64,000 nt of DNA from Omphalotus guepiniiformis. Its lineage: Eukaryota > Basidiomycota > Agaricomycetes > Agaricales > Omphalotaceae. The notes below the pieces were generated by a model. The model saw nothing but the letters and a program-made list of their open reading frames with translations, searched no databases and was not told the DNA's origin. The position numbers and the translations under genes were made by a program. The DNA lies in NCBI GenBank assembly GCA_028554645.1, contig JAQOOI010000021.1, positions 2,418,001 to 2,482,000 of the forward strand. The letters run 5' to 3'. Numbering within the stretch: position 1 is the stretch's first letter; each line of letters starts with the position of its first letter. Shown piece after piece: positions 23,972 through 35,500 of the stretch.

Positions 23972-25633
23972 CTAGGTACAAAGATTCAAGTTAAAGTGAG
24001 CGTTAGGGTATTTCACCCGAATAGATTCCATCAGAAAAGTTGCGCTCGTAACATATGTTACGTCCGTGCTCGGAGTAGCACCTGTGCCACCAGTGATGAT
24101 ACCACCAATGCGACCCATTCCATCGACAACAACAGACCCAGAATCTCCTTTGGTGGAGAAAGCACCAGCAGTTTCACCATGGGGAAGAATGACCCACTCC
24201 ATCGAGTCTATCTTATCACCAGTCTCAATATCCCAGCGGGTGCAAGAGCGGATGTTGTTAGCACGACCAATAGTCAAGTCAGAGCCATTCCCGCGTTTGA
24301 TAACCATCAAACATGGTTCGAAATTACGATCTAAGGTTGTTTCGGGAGGTTGGCGCATTTCCGCTTCAGAAATGATACCTTGAAGCTTCAAGATGCGATT
24401 CCTTGGATACTTGAAGGTTGTTGCATTTTGAACGTTCGGATACATATACTGTGTAAACATTCTGGATGGATACTTAGTGCCAAGGTCAATGACGTTGCCT
24501 AGGAAATTGGAAGCGTCAAATTTGGAGGAGTCAAGGCTGATTATAGCGAAATCTTGTGTGAATTGTTTCGCACCAACACCGTACTTGATGGGAGGGGCAT
24601 AAGCGACGTGGCCTATAACCCGATCGTATGGGTCACCCCAACGAAATGTGACATCTTTGTAGAAAGTGAAGTATTGCTTTTTCTCCGTTTCCAGCTTCGC
24701 CAGCTCATTTTCATCATTATCACGCTTCATCCTTGTGCCAATACGCGCCTTCAAATCTAGTATTCTCTCCGACCTCTCTCCTATCTCATTCTGAATTGAT
24801 TCTTCCAATTTTTTGAAACGATTGTTGCCAAGGAGAATAACTTCGTGACGCGGGCCGCTTGAATGGTGGTGGAAGAGCTTGTTGTTGTCTTTATTTGGCT
24901 CAAGTACAACATGTCTCGCAGTTATCAGCAATAACTGCTTACTATCACCACCTTCAGCAAGAAAAAACCCTCCTGTGCCTTCTGCAAATATATTAGAAGT
25001 CGTGGATATGCCAAGCCCCAAGGTAGGGGTGAGTGGTTCCCGCACAGAAGCAGTGGGAGTGTCCTCCAAGGTCAAAACCTCGGGTGCGAAAAGCTTCGGA
25101 CCTCTCAAGAGCGTAACGGAAGATTCACGAATCTCAACGTCAACGTCAATGATCTTGGATTCGATGAGAAGTTGCTTGCAAGTGCAAGCTATGTTGACAC
25201 CATCAGCAGCCAAGAGCGTGTTGGGCTGAACTCCAATCCAGAGGATGACTGGGCGGGATGATTCATCCACATAGCCAATACGGACAATGTCAATGCTGGT
25301 CCATATAATCTTCTTTGAATCTAAATATGCCGTAATTTTGGCACGAGATAAAGTGTCCTCCCAAAACTCCTGAATAGGGTGTATTCCTACGGTTCCAAGT
25401 ACCTTACGCCTGTTGTACGCCTCTGGGCCCCTGGCAGCTTTCCATTCGGTGGTGCTGGATCGGCCAACCAAACGCGGAGCAGAGGGCAAGCCAGCATAAT
25501 AAAATATGGCTTCTTCCTCAGACAGACAAGGACGGCTGTTTGAGTCGAGGTCCAACTTGAGCATCGCAGGAGTATTGGTACTAGAGTTGACCAGGGTGGT
25601 GGTGGAGCACGACAGAAAAGATCCAGAGATCAT
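23972..25633 (-). CDS. Intracellular trypsin-like serine protease
   Basis: A single-exon gene of 553 residues, notable among intron-rich neighbours. The C-terminal half is a chymotrypsin-fold (PA clan) domain with the full triad: His in LLLITARHVVL (about residue 242), Asp in FTQDFAIISLD (about 366), and Ser in STKGDSGSVV (about 499), with the following GGIITGG. Between His and Asp lies a Glu/Lys-rich coiled segment (LKARIGTRMKRDNDENELAK). The N-terminal part (about residues 35-200) is a separate domain: EEEAIFYYAGLPSAPRLVGR, W..ARGPEAY, GIHPIQEFWEDTL, TSIDIVRIGYVD. There is no signal peptide or membrane helix, so it should act in the cytosol or nucleus. Such proteins occur widely in mushrooms but their substrates are unknown. 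The start could also be Met24, before LKLDLDSNSRP. Confidence 0.85.
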   Translation of the reverse strand: MISGSFLSCSTTTLVNSSTNTPAMLKLDLDSNSRPCLSEEEAIFYYAGLPSAPRLVGRSSTTEWKAARGPEAYNRRKVLGTVGIHPIQEFWEDTLSRAKITAYLDSKKIIWTSIDIVRIGYVDESSRPVILWIGVQPNTLLAADGVNIACTCKQLLIESKIIDVDVEIRESSVTLLRGPKLFAPEVLTLEDTPTASVREPLTPTLGLGISTTSNIFAEGTGGFFLAEGGDSKQLLLITARHVVLEPNKDNNKLFHHHSSGPRHEVILLGNNRFKKLEESIQNEIGERSERILDLKARIGTRMKRDNDENELAKLETEKKQYFTFYKDVTFRWGDPYDRVIGHVAYAPPIKYGVGAKQFTQDFAIISLDSSKFDASNFLGNVIDLGTKYPSRMFTQYMYPNVQNATTFKYPRNRILKLQGIISEAEMRQPPETTLDRNFEPCLMVIKRGNGSDLTIGRANNIRSCTRWDIETGDKIDSMEWVILPHGETAGAFSTKGDSGSVVVDGMGRIGGIITGGTGATPSTDVTYVTSATFLMESIRVKYPNAHFNLNLCT

Positions 25634-25662
25634 TGGAAGAAGAGAAGAGGAGCAGGAAGATG

Positions 25663-25861
25663 AGCGGGAAAATGAGCGAGAAGACCAGCAGAAGAACCAG
25701 CAGAAGGATGGGTGGAGGAACGAGAACGAGCGGGAGAATGAGAATGAGAATGAGCGAGAATGAGCGAGAATGAGAATAAGCGAATGAGCGAGAGCGAGAA
25801 TGAGCGAGAATGAGAATGAGCGAGAATGAGAATGAGTGAGAATGAGAATGAGCGAGAGAAG
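25663..25861. repeat. Degenerate GAGAAT/GAGCGA repeat array
   Basis: About 200 bp of imperfect hexamer repeats built from gagaat, gagcga and gagcgg units on the plus strand (densest at 25711-25861). It starts about 30 bp upstream of the protease ATG, so it falls in that gene's 5' untranslated region or core promoter, where the transcript would be TC-rich. Such pyrimidine tracts are common in fungal promoters; this one is unusually long. Confidence 0.85.
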
Positions 25862-26898
25862 TTGAAAGAATTGAGTACACGAAGACAGAAAAGAGCGATG
25901 GGACTTACTTTTGTTTATTCAATATGCGTGATGTTTGCAAACGGGAATCTTTCAGGCTTTTAAGTCTATGACCAGACTATGACGCACAACTGAGACAACG
26001 AAGGAGGGTTTTTGAGACGTCTATGCCCACTGGCATAGATCCAATCGCTTCAGTTCTTTCATGAGACTTGTGTATTTAGCCCGAAGCATGGTCGCCGGTC
26101 AAGCCTTTACGACAATCATCTGCTAGTCCAACCATCTGCCTCTATCGTGCCATGTTTGAAGTGTGATTGAGGTAAATTGTTCGGAGTTGACCTCAAGTGG
26201 TAAGAGAAGCAACTACGGACAATGCACACCGGGTTTTCCAAAGGCTCAGTTGGATCCTATTGGGGCAGAATCCGCTTCCTGAGCCTCTGGAAAAGCAGAC
26301 GTGCAGTGAAAGCAGCCTGCCAAGTCTGAGAAGTGTGTGCGGGGCAATGAACGTGCTAGTCACGTGAGCCAGTTGAAACCGAAGATTTTCATTGAGGCGT
26401 GTTCAAAGCGATAGCTCGAGGTCGCGGTGAATTCTCCCGTCTCCAGGTATGAACTTGTACCGGCACACTGACCCCGGGCTTTTCTTTCCCGGCAGGCGAG
26501 AAACAGGGAAAGTATAGGAGAAAGAATTAGGCAAATATAAAATTGTTTAGTGGGGAAAAAAGTTGAGAAATTGACAATCTACACGAAGTTGGTCGAATCC
26601 TCATATCCGCTCTGGCACCTTGAGCTTGTATTTTACGGTCGCTCTATAATGCTTGCTTTCTTCTTCCTGCTATCATTACCAACCACGCTCCTCCACTCTG
26701 GCAGGATACAATCGCGCTGCCGCCCCTCAATGGCTCTTCTGGTCCTCTGTTTCTTGGTATATCGTTTCTTCAAACGCCAAAGAGAGCTTGCTCACAGGTG
26801 TCCCTCCGACCCGGTCAATGTCCCTGGCGTGAGACCCGAAGGCCGCGAATGGACAATGTTGGTGGGCAGAGGAGAAGAAGTTTTATTTCGCAGAGGAT
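25862..26898. other. Intergenic region with an unassigned frame
   Basis: Upstream of the protease gene. A plus-strand frame from 26550 to 26921 could encode a 123-residue protein with two hydrophobic stretches (MLAFFFLLSLPTTLL and MALLVLCFLVYRFF), but it has no recognised motif and overlaps the 3' end of the WD40 gene by 23 bp. I do not call it a gene. Confidence 0.35.
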
Positions 26899-27793
26899 TC
26901 ATTGAGAGGCTATTGGGGTGAACCGGTCGAGGAAGATCACTTTGATGCGATGAGGACGAATCCGACCGGGATGTTGCAAAGGTGGAATTATATTTGATGA
27001 TGTGTAGAAGAATTCTCGTGTCAAATGACGAGCAGCTAGCCTCCTATACTGTTTCTCATCAGGTCCGTATTTCCAAAGACCTTCTCCCGTCCTGAGATCA
27101 TAGACCCTACGCAAGCACACGGCGGACGTGAGGTTGCATGTGATGAAGAAGACGTTGGAGTTAACATACCAAACACCACGATGGAGATAACAAACCAAGC
27201 ACTCATTTGTGTCACGTAAAAAATGGGCGGCGGTTGCAACAACTGGCGGCTCGTCAAAGTCGTCTGTTTTGCCAAAATTCTTCGGGCTGTCGAAGCGTTG
27301 ATGTAAGACCGAGCTGACGTCTGAAAGATTGAGCGTTAGGATAGAGAAAAAATGCTAGACAGCTTACCATCTTCTGTTTTTAGAGCGCACACCGCTGAAC
27401 CTAAACAGACAAGGACTTTCGGAGATCCTTGAGATCCTTGCTTAATCCCAATGGTGTTTACAGCTGCAACCCCTTCATACACTAGGCTCGACCGGTTACT
27501 GCTCCAGTACTGCATCCAGTAAGCGAGATACATCGAGAGCAGAGGATGAATTCACGCACCTTAGTGGGTTGGAACATCTGAATTTCCCCCTCCAAGTTGC
27601 CAGCCACCAGTTTGTCTAGGGGAAACCACACTAAGGCAGTAAATGGTGATGGGCCCTGCACAACACTATAAACGTTGATCGTCCGGTCGTCACTAGCAGA
27701 GGCTAGGTATTGTCCAGTTGGAGAGAAACATAGAGCATTGACAGTGTCGATAAGCTCATCAAGTGCATGTGTTGATCTGTAAGAAGTGGGCAT
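26899..27793 (-). CDS. Small WD40-repeat protein
   Basis: A beta-propeller fragment of roughly 240 residues from about four exons. The first repeat is the clearest: DTVNALCFSPTGQYLASASDD followed by RTINVY; the next reads PFTALVWFPLDKLVAGN. After a splice come SSLVYEGVAAVNTIG, KVLVCLGSAVCAL, VVATAAHFLRDTNECLVCYL, and VYDLRTGEGLWKYGP (joined across an intron at VW/VYDL). Only two or three repeats are recognisable, fewer than the seven of a full propeller, so it may be a truncated or decaying copy or may pair with another chain. I chose ATG 27793 (MPTSYRSTHALDEL); an upstream exon such as YTLHHVRNDVKLPT near 27940 is possible. It is convergent with the unassigned frame at 26550-26921. Confidence 0.6.
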
Positions 27794-28057
27794 AACCTCG
27801 AAACTAAGAGACACATTCCCGTATTTAACAAAGGACAAAGCCTCATGGTGTACGTGTCCACTCTACAGGCATTATCGGAGAGCACAGCCACTCACGTCGG
27901 TAGTTTAACGTCGTTCCGGACGTGATGTAATGTGTAGTTGACTCTGACTCTTAGGCATGTTTAAGCATCTGATACGTGAAAGTTTGATTTAAATAAGAAA
28001 TACATTTCATAGTTCTATCAGATACAGTGTAATAGCAATGACAACAATATATTATGG

Positions 28058-30688
28058 CTAAATATCACTTCCCCAGGTATCGCTGTCGTAATCGTAGCGG
28101 ATGGGGGCTTTATTGGAATAGCGCTTTCTATATTCTTCCCTTATCACCCGCATCTGCTCATCTGCTCTAACCCTACTTGCTGCATCCTCGGGTGTTGTAT
28201 ATGCAAGAAGGTCGGGATGCAATTCTAATACCTCGCCAGTCAAGTGTTCTATGGGACCAGTTCTATCGACGACAGCCACGATAGCGATACGTTTTGAATC
28301 TAGTTTCTCCTTGTCATAAAAGTAAGATACTCGTCGCACATACTTGCCCGTATGAAACCCTCTGATGACCAGCAGCAACCCCTGCCAGCTGGTGACAAGG
28401 AATGGGTCACGAACCATGCGAATCGTATGGAGAGGAATGGGCACAATTGGTTGTCGTGATGTTTTTCTTCCTTCCAACGCTATTCCGTTGTACCGGACAA
28501 GTCGGCGCTTTTGATCACCAAAATGAGTGACGACAACTTCGATGTCTTTATCCCGGAGACGGTCATCCTCTAGCCAGTAAGGCATGACATAGCCTTCAGG
28601 AGGCTGTATCTCACTGGTTGAAGGTCCACTATCCTCTGATGCATTCCATGCGGGAGTCTCACTGCCCAGATCCTGCATAGGGGTTGAACTACCCGCAGGT
28701 GTCAAAGGTTTTGGGAACACTAAAGCAGGGAGAACAGATAAAACGTTTTTGAGCAGGATGGCGGGCTCGTAGGACTGCTTGAGCTGGAAGGGAGATTCAA
28801 GATGTGGCTTCTGAACCTCCACTAATCGTTGAAGCGTCGCCGCGTCCACGACGCAATCGTAATCAAACCATACACGGTCGTTGGATATGTACGGTGAATG
28901 ATCTTCCCATTGTACATGAACACGCAAGCCACTAGCGCTCCCAGAGAAACCAACATCCTTGATTCGCCCGTGCCGTCCCTTGAATGTCCCTCGCGTGATG
29001 CAGACAACCATTTCCTGCCATGGGATAAAACTTGACGGTAGTTTATAGACACCAGCGTTGGTAGTGACCGGGAAGGAGCGCGGACTTGAAGTTGATCTGG
29101 TGACGGAATTTACATGGACTATAGACACCTAATGTTGGCAGATTAGAAGTATTTTTCTCTGTTAAACGATATCAACTTTACCTTGGGCTCAGAGTCAGGG
29201 ACACGATGCAGCACTTCAACGGATAGTGAATCCGTAGACATTCCCACCACTAAGCCCTCCACGCCTGCCAGCACACCGAATGAGATGCATACTGAATCTC
29301 CCGTCTCAAAAGTTTTCCGGAGATGTCTTTTTTCTAGTACGTGTTCGCCTTCGTCATTACCATTCGCGTCCGAAAATTTGACAATGCACCGGTCTGAAAA
29401 CACAGTGCGCACAGTTCCAGCAGTCAACGGGACTTCGATATCGGCAACTCTGACACACTCCCCTGTCTCAAAAGACCATGACGGAGTATCGACAAATGCT
29501 ATGTTCTTGAGGAAGGGATGCCCAGAATCTTGGAAATTTTTTGCCATAGCAGGGGGTAAGAAAGTATTAGTCTGAGAGACGCTGCTCGCGGCAAACACCT
29601 TCTTCAGTAATCCATGTACAAAAATCTGCCTTCGAAACCGAAAATGGTGGGTTTTTGTCGCGTGCTGCTCAACACTAGTTTCCCCGAATTCTGAACGCAT
29701 GAGTGATGGAGAGAATAGAGCTTGAGGCGGTCGATCAGATACCCTTTTGCGTTTTTTCTCATTTGATAGTTGTTTCTTGACGTTTTTCGCCTGTGTTTTC
29801 AACCGAGGGACGAGGAGAATTGAGAATTCGTCGAAACCACCAGGCCGGTAGACCACACCCACATCTCCTCGGTAGATTCCTTTAACAATCTGAACCAATT
29901 CTCCGGCTTTCGGGACCGACTTCAGAGGCGGGGCTATCCAATTTATGAGCGAGATCCAGTCCTCCATGGGTATCAACCTCACACGAAGGAGGGAAGGTAG
30001 ATGCCTATTCCAATGTGGATCAAAGGACGGCTCGCCGCTACCCTTGAGTGTCGCGCCATGTAGACGAAGGAAAACGCTGAGTTTCGTGGTTGTTACGAGG
30101 GATGAGGTCTCCAGAAATACAGACCCGCCGCGTGAGCGAGATGCAAAGGCAGACCTGAGCTCCGGTGGGTTGAACTGGGTCTGAAGATCGAAAAGAAGTT
30201 CCAATTCTCTGCCAGCCTTCAACTGGACGTCAGAGTCGGGTGAGCACACATAGCAATTCTGAACACACCACACATTTAACTTCAAAAAGAGACCAATCTC
30301 CAGCCCGCGGCCCATTAATTTTCAGGCGGTCGATCCAAAGGTCAGGCTCCTCATGATATACGAATTGAGAGGTACGGTCGCTGCTTCGAGGGTGAACCAG
30401 TGCAGAGTCAATGTATTTCGACTGCAAGAATTTTAAGAAACCCGACATTCCCTGGTCATCCGAAGGGTCACGATTGAAGGAGGAGGGTGCGTTGTCCGTA
30501 AGGTCATTAATGGAGGATGCATCATCCGCAGGGTCATCGTTGGAGGCTACAGGGCCGTCGATGAGGTCAGTAAAGGCTATTGACTGAGAGGCAGACGGCG
30601 ACGTACTTTCGGACCCATTTCTTGCATCGAAGTCCTCTTCCTCGTCTGACGAGACTGCTGCTTCTATATCCAAAAACAAGGTGTTCAT
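28058..30688 (-). CDS. Spt5-like KOW-domain protein
   Basis: About 860 residues in three exons. Exon 1 (from 30688) is acidic (MNTLFLDIEAAVSSDEEED) and ends in GDWSLFE, which splices to LKAGRELELLFDLQTQFN. This resembles the NGN (NusG N-terminal) domain of Spt5. KOW-type segments follow: ELVQIVKGIYRGDVGVVYRP, CVRVADIEVPLTAGTVRTVF, DSVCISFGVLAGVEGLVVGM and, in exon 3, MVVCITRGTFKGRHGRIKDV and LLVIRGFHTGKYVRRVSYFY. Canonical Spt5 escorts RNA polymerase II with Spt4; this copy is shorter and lacks an obvious C-terminal heptad repeat region, so I read it as a divergent paralogue rather than SPT5 itself. The neighbouring uL5m gene is divergent, sharing about 440 bp of promoter space. Confidence 0.75.
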
Positions 30689-30896
30689 GCTGCAATAAAA
30701 CTTTCTTAGAGCTCAGTTTTGAAGAGGATACATTCTTGAAGTACCTCTATTAACACTATGATGCTGAAGTAACAGTATTTGAATACAAATCCGAATCGTT
30801 ACTCGGATTCTGCACTTTCATCGGTACCTACGGTGGTGGGGACTTCGAACGATTGGGAAGTTGTTTCAGACTCCGACGCAACAACCATAACAATCG

Positions 30897-30956
30897 CGAA
30901 ACGAGCTGGGGACGGCTCACGCGTCTCCTCACGTGAGCCGTCCCCAGCTCGTTTCG
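30897..30956. repeat. Perfect 25-bp inverted repeat
   Basis: Arms 30897-30921 and 30932-30956 are exact reverse complements (each begins or ends with CGAAACGAGC / GCTCGTTTCG) with a ten-base spacer. The GC-rich arms would form a strong hairpin or cruciform. It lies between the divergent Spt5-like and uL5m starts, inside a plus-strand frame at 30779-30997 of 72 codons (containing NDWEVVSDSD) that I do not otherwise support as a gene. Confidence 0.95.
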
Positions 30957-31125
30957 GCCACTTGCAGCATTATGTCAGCTTTCCCGTTCCATACTAACGC
31001 GATATTTGTCAAATACCTCTACCGCTCACTTTTTCCCTTCTACATCTAGCAGTTGCAGAAGGCAAAGGTAAAAGCCTTCAAAGTATTCTTCATAACACTT
31101 CTAATCCTCTTACTCATTCACTCAG

Positions 31126-32004
31126 ATGCCAGTAGGCCGAGCTCGCTCTCTCGTTCGCTTCGGACGACCCCCACCAATCCTTAAACCACTCCCCACAAAC
31201 CCTCGTACAAAACTCCCCCAACCACCACTTAAAATAACCACACGCGACTTTGCCCCATGTCGTCTATCAGACTACTACCACTCAACTCTAAAAGACGACC
31301 TAATGTACTTGACCTACACTCACGAACTCGGTCCACGTCCTGCACCGCGTCAAATTCGTCTAACTTACGACCCAACGAATCCATACTCTAAATACCGAGC
31401 AAACCCACCCGTAGGTGGTTCACAACTGGGTAAAAAACCACCTCCACCATGTACACCCGAAAACATTATTAGACTCGAAGCAGTACAGATTCATACGATG
31501 GCAAAAGACGCTATAACCAATCGTTCTAATCTCCTTGGTGCAGTAATGGCTCTTCGCGCTCTAACAGGCGAGACAGAACGAGGAGGAGGTCAACATGCTA
31601 TCCCCGGAGTCGAAATTGTTAGAGGGAAAAAACAAGTCGGTGGTTGGATTCGAAAGGGTGTTCCGGTCGGTGCAAAAGTCACGCTCAAAGGCGCGAGCAT
31701 GTACGACTTCATTAGCTCCCTTGTCGAATTCGTTCTCCCGCGTATACGTGATTTCCAAGGTGTAGAGCTCCCACCTGCATCTGCCAACACTGAGACGCCG
31801 AGTGCGGTTTCTGGTGTTGTGTCGTTTGGGTTGCCGCCTACTGCGATGGGTTTCTTCCCACAGATTGAAGTTAACGTGGATTCGTATCCGAGGCCTTATG
31901 GGATGCATATACATTTCATTACCAACGCTACTGGTGTAGGTGCTCAGGATCGTGCTAGGGCCTTGGTGTCGGGTTTCCAGATTCCTTTCGTCAGGAAATC
32001 GTAG
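31126..32004 (+). CDS. MRPL7: Mitochondrial ribosomal protein uL5m
   Basis: A single-exon gene of 292 residues for the mitochondrial large-subunit protein uL5, which helps build the central protuberance and contacts 5S-equivalent or tRNA sites. The Arg-rich start (MPVGRARSLVRFGR) suits a mitochondrial presequence. The uL5 core is seen in NRSNLLGAVMALRALTGE, the RGKKQVGGWIRKGVPVGAKV strand-loop (the usual basic GCKVTLRG-like block), FVLPRIRDFQGV, and SFGLPPTAMGFFPQIEVN, with HIHFITNAT and a Ser/Arg C-terminus. No introns, unlike most neighbours. Confidence 0.92.
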   Translation: MPVGRARSLVRFGRPPPILKPLPTNPRTKLPQPPLKITTRDFAPCRLSDYYHSTLKDDLMYLTYTHELGPRPAPRQIRLTYDPTNPYSKYRANPPVGGSQLGKKPPPPCTPENIIRLEAVQIHTMAKDAITNRSNLLGAVMALRALTGETERGGGQHAIPGVEIVRGKKQVGGWIRKGVPVGAKVTLKGASMYDFISSLVEFVLPRIRDFQGVELPPASANTETPSAVSGVVSFGLPPTAMGFFPQIEVNVDSYPRPYGMHIHFITNATGVGAQDRARALVSGFQIPFVRKS

Positions 32005-32508
32005 AGGGGGAAGATAGGGTGCAGGTTTTATACACACACACTGCGTACATCTAATACGTTGCCATTAGAAAATATCTTATATATATAGCGAGTGACATGT
32101 ACGTATCCGTAATAAGTGGGCGACAAATGCAAGATGATAACCAGGAGTACGACACAAAACTAGTTAACCAAAATGAAATGAACGTGGCCAAGGTCACTCT
32201 ATTGAGTGAACAACGATGTGCGGTGTATGTAGGAATAGATAAAAAGAGGGGCTTTTGGTAGGGTTGGAAGCGGCATTTGGCAAGATGGTGACGAAAAAAA
32301 AAAAAGAAAGAGTGAAAGAACGAAATTTTGACCAAGGGGCGAGCAGCCAAATAATACTAATACCTACACATTAGTTACAGTCCCAAAATATAACCAAGAA
32401 AGAAAGAAACGGAAAGAACCATCATGCTTCCACCGCTTCCAGACCCGCTGCTAAGCGCTAAGCTTTTCCTTCCCCTTCCCCTTCCCCGACTCTAGCAGGC
32501 AAATGTTC
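32005..32508. other. Convergent intergenic region
   Basis: Between the 3' ends of uL5m and the kinase gene. It includes a poly-A run at about 32294-32305 and a CCTTCC repeat near 32464-32490. No gene seen. Confidence 0.5.
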
Positions 32509-35500
32509 CTATTGCCCGTTCCCCTGTCCCTGCCACGAAATATCTCCCAACCTCTGTCTAACCCTCATCCTCCCATTCCCATTCGTATTCATGTTTCCAA
32601 CCAACCCAGGTGTAGAACCCCCAGAACCCCGTCCCAAACCTCCTCCAAGTCTCAAACTCGATATCCCAATCCCAGTACTTCCAGGACTATATCCATTCAC
32701 ACCACCAATACTCATCGTCCCTGAAGCCTCCGAAGCCGTCCTCCTAACCCTCTTCACTTTGACCTTTGGCGTAATCCCACTCCCTCCCTCACTCCCACTC
32801 CTCCCACTCCGTCCATTTTCTCCACCAACCAAACCTCTCCTAGCACCCTCCAAAGGCCTCAAACCAGGCCTAATAACCGGTAATATCTCCTTCGCCAACT
32901 CCCTAACAAGCACCGCTCCATCCCCTCCACTTCCCCCACTCAACCCCTCAACAACACCCATCAACCCATACCTCTCAACCAACACCGCCCTATTCGGATG
33001 AGCCTCACAAACACACTTCAATATCCTCAAAAGATTCAATCTAACAACAGCCTTCCCACTCCCAACAAGCCTCTCAACCAACCTCTTGATAAACGCCGAT
33101 GACCTCGAAAACGAAATCGTCACAGGCGTCGAAAGCCTCATCAATTTGAGGAACAAATCAAGAAGATTCTCAAACGAGTTGGCTTTGGCCATAACGAAAC
33201 AGTTCAATATCGCATTTATCGACTCGGGTTTGACCAGTTCGTCTTCAACTCGTGCAGTTTCGTCTTGTAACCACGATAGCACACTCTCCAGCGCACTAAC
33301 TTGAAAGTACGGGTCTTCAAGTAACCTGAGGTACATCCCCAGTCCATCGTGTTGCCAGAGTAGCTTCCGACAGCTTTTCCCTGCACTCGCGAGGTCGCAT
33401 AGTATAGGCAAAGCGAATTGTTTCAAAGGAGATTTCGTCTCAATAACCCGTTTAAGGCATGGAATGATACCTGCTTGTGCAGCTTCTTCTTGTCGGGACT
33501 TGTTTAGACGACACAGGTTGAAGCAGGTTTGGAAGATGTGGTTGGACATTTCCTATAATACGCGCAAGCAAAGTCAGTAGATGTCCTTGAAAAAGAGATA
33601 TGAGACGTACGGTACTATGTGGACTAGATGACTGCTCCTCAAGTATCCGAAGCAGGATCTCAATCGCGTTCGCATTCTGTAACACATCCAACAGGGTCAC
33701 GTTCATCGAAAGATGCTTCACAGCTTTCAACATCAAAACCAGACACTCTGGCTCGAGCAACTCGCAAGCGCGTAACAGCCCTATTCACAACATTTAGTTC
33801 CACCCACACAAAACAAACCGAAAAATAAACGCCTCACGTCTGACAACCTTCCTAGTCCCCAACGCATTCCTCACATGAATATCCGACTGCGAGACTTGCG
33901 AAAACACCAACAAGATCTGTATAATCTTCGTCTTCATCTCCGTCGACGAAGGACCTCTATTCGCCATAACGTTCAGAAGCGCAGAAGACAATGGGTCAAG
34001 TAACCCCTCCCGGATGAACATCCTGCAAAAATCGTTCTTCGTTGTCGGGCTCTGAAGTTCAAATACACTCCCGATCCCGTTGAGCGCATGTACGACGAGT
34101 TCGGTTTGCTCAGAGTAGTCTTCATCGAGGAGCTCAACGAGAACTTTGAGGCCGCGACATCTGTTGAATTGGTGAATTGGTGCGGCGGAGGACGGAGAGA
34201 GGCAGATAAAAGGCTTACGATATGAACATCTGAAGTGTGAGGACAGACGTATGACATAGTAGCCGAACGAAATTTGATGCCTCCAATCTACATTCCGAGG
34301 GGTACTTTTTCCCGGTGAAGCCTGAATAACAACGTCATCCCATGTGCAACATATAGACAGAAAAAGCCGCATACGCATCATGACAGGTATACCACTGCAC
34401 AACAGAACGAGATAAGCATAAGCCATCCAGCTCAAGAAACAAAACACCAACCCAATCAAACAAAAACTCTCCAAACAATCAATACTCTCCGTGACTAGCT
34501 ATTCAACCCCAAGATCAACACCATCGAGTCAAACGCATAAACACCAACTCACGAGATTAATTATTTGCAGCAGCTTCATAATCGCATCTCTCGAGGTCTT
34601 CTCATTCTCCAGCACTTCCAGAATCGCAAGCATGCCATGTGACGATACAAGTTGCGTCTGCATCTCGGGTGCATCCAGTAAAATGGATACCTGCCATCGA
34701 GAGCAATTGTCAGGTCCTTCGATATAGAAATTAGCGAGCATAGGAGACTCACCAACTGATCGCACGCATCACAGACCTGAAAGTCAGGTGCAGCAGGTGT
34801 TAGCTGGTCAATCAGTGAGTTGACCTGATTACACAGCCGAGCGTATTTATCTCGCTGTAGATTTGCCTCCAGGTCCTCCTCCGAAAAGCCTTCATCAATC
34901 TAAGAGAACAACGTCAACGATGAAGGTGTGACTAGATATGTGCAAGTATACCTCGGCGAATGGATCTTCCTCATCGATATCCTCGTCACCCAGCTACAGC
35001 CCAAATCAGTGTAATGCCAACCATAGAATGACCTATCACGCACCCAAGACTTGTTCGATAGCCTGGTATTCAATTTCAGGGCTTCAATAGGTTGCTCAGA
35101 TGCTGTGGAGATACAAAGTCAGCACCAACGCATCTTTACCCCCAACATATAACCTACTCGTGCCATTCGGCTTCCCAAAGACATCCTCATAATCTTCATC
35201 ATCATCCTCAGCGTATTTGTCAAACTCCGTTGCACCCTGCATTTGCTTCGCTTCAGCTCTCCCAAACGACCCAGCACTCGACCCGACAGCCGAGGACGAC
35301 CGCGTATGCGAGCGTAACGAAGTAGCAGACACAGGTCCATTGCTTCCCGAAGAGCTAGATGACGCCGTTCTTATAGGACTCAATGAGGGTCTTGTAGACC
35401 TGCCATTGACATCAGGCAGGGGTGCAGTTTTAGGGCCAGGAGAGACGTTTCCAAGACCATAGACTTTGATGTCGTCCGGGTGGTAGACACCTCGCCGGAG

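Noticed and set aside
25506..25763. Plus-strand frame with Glu/Asn/Arg repeats
   Set aside because: It is the antisense translation of the protease start and the GAGAAT repeat array; composition comes from the repeat, not from a protein.
26550..26921. 123-codon plus-strand frame with two hydrophobic stretches
   Set aside because: No motif, no splice extension, and it overlaps the 3' end of the WD40 gene.
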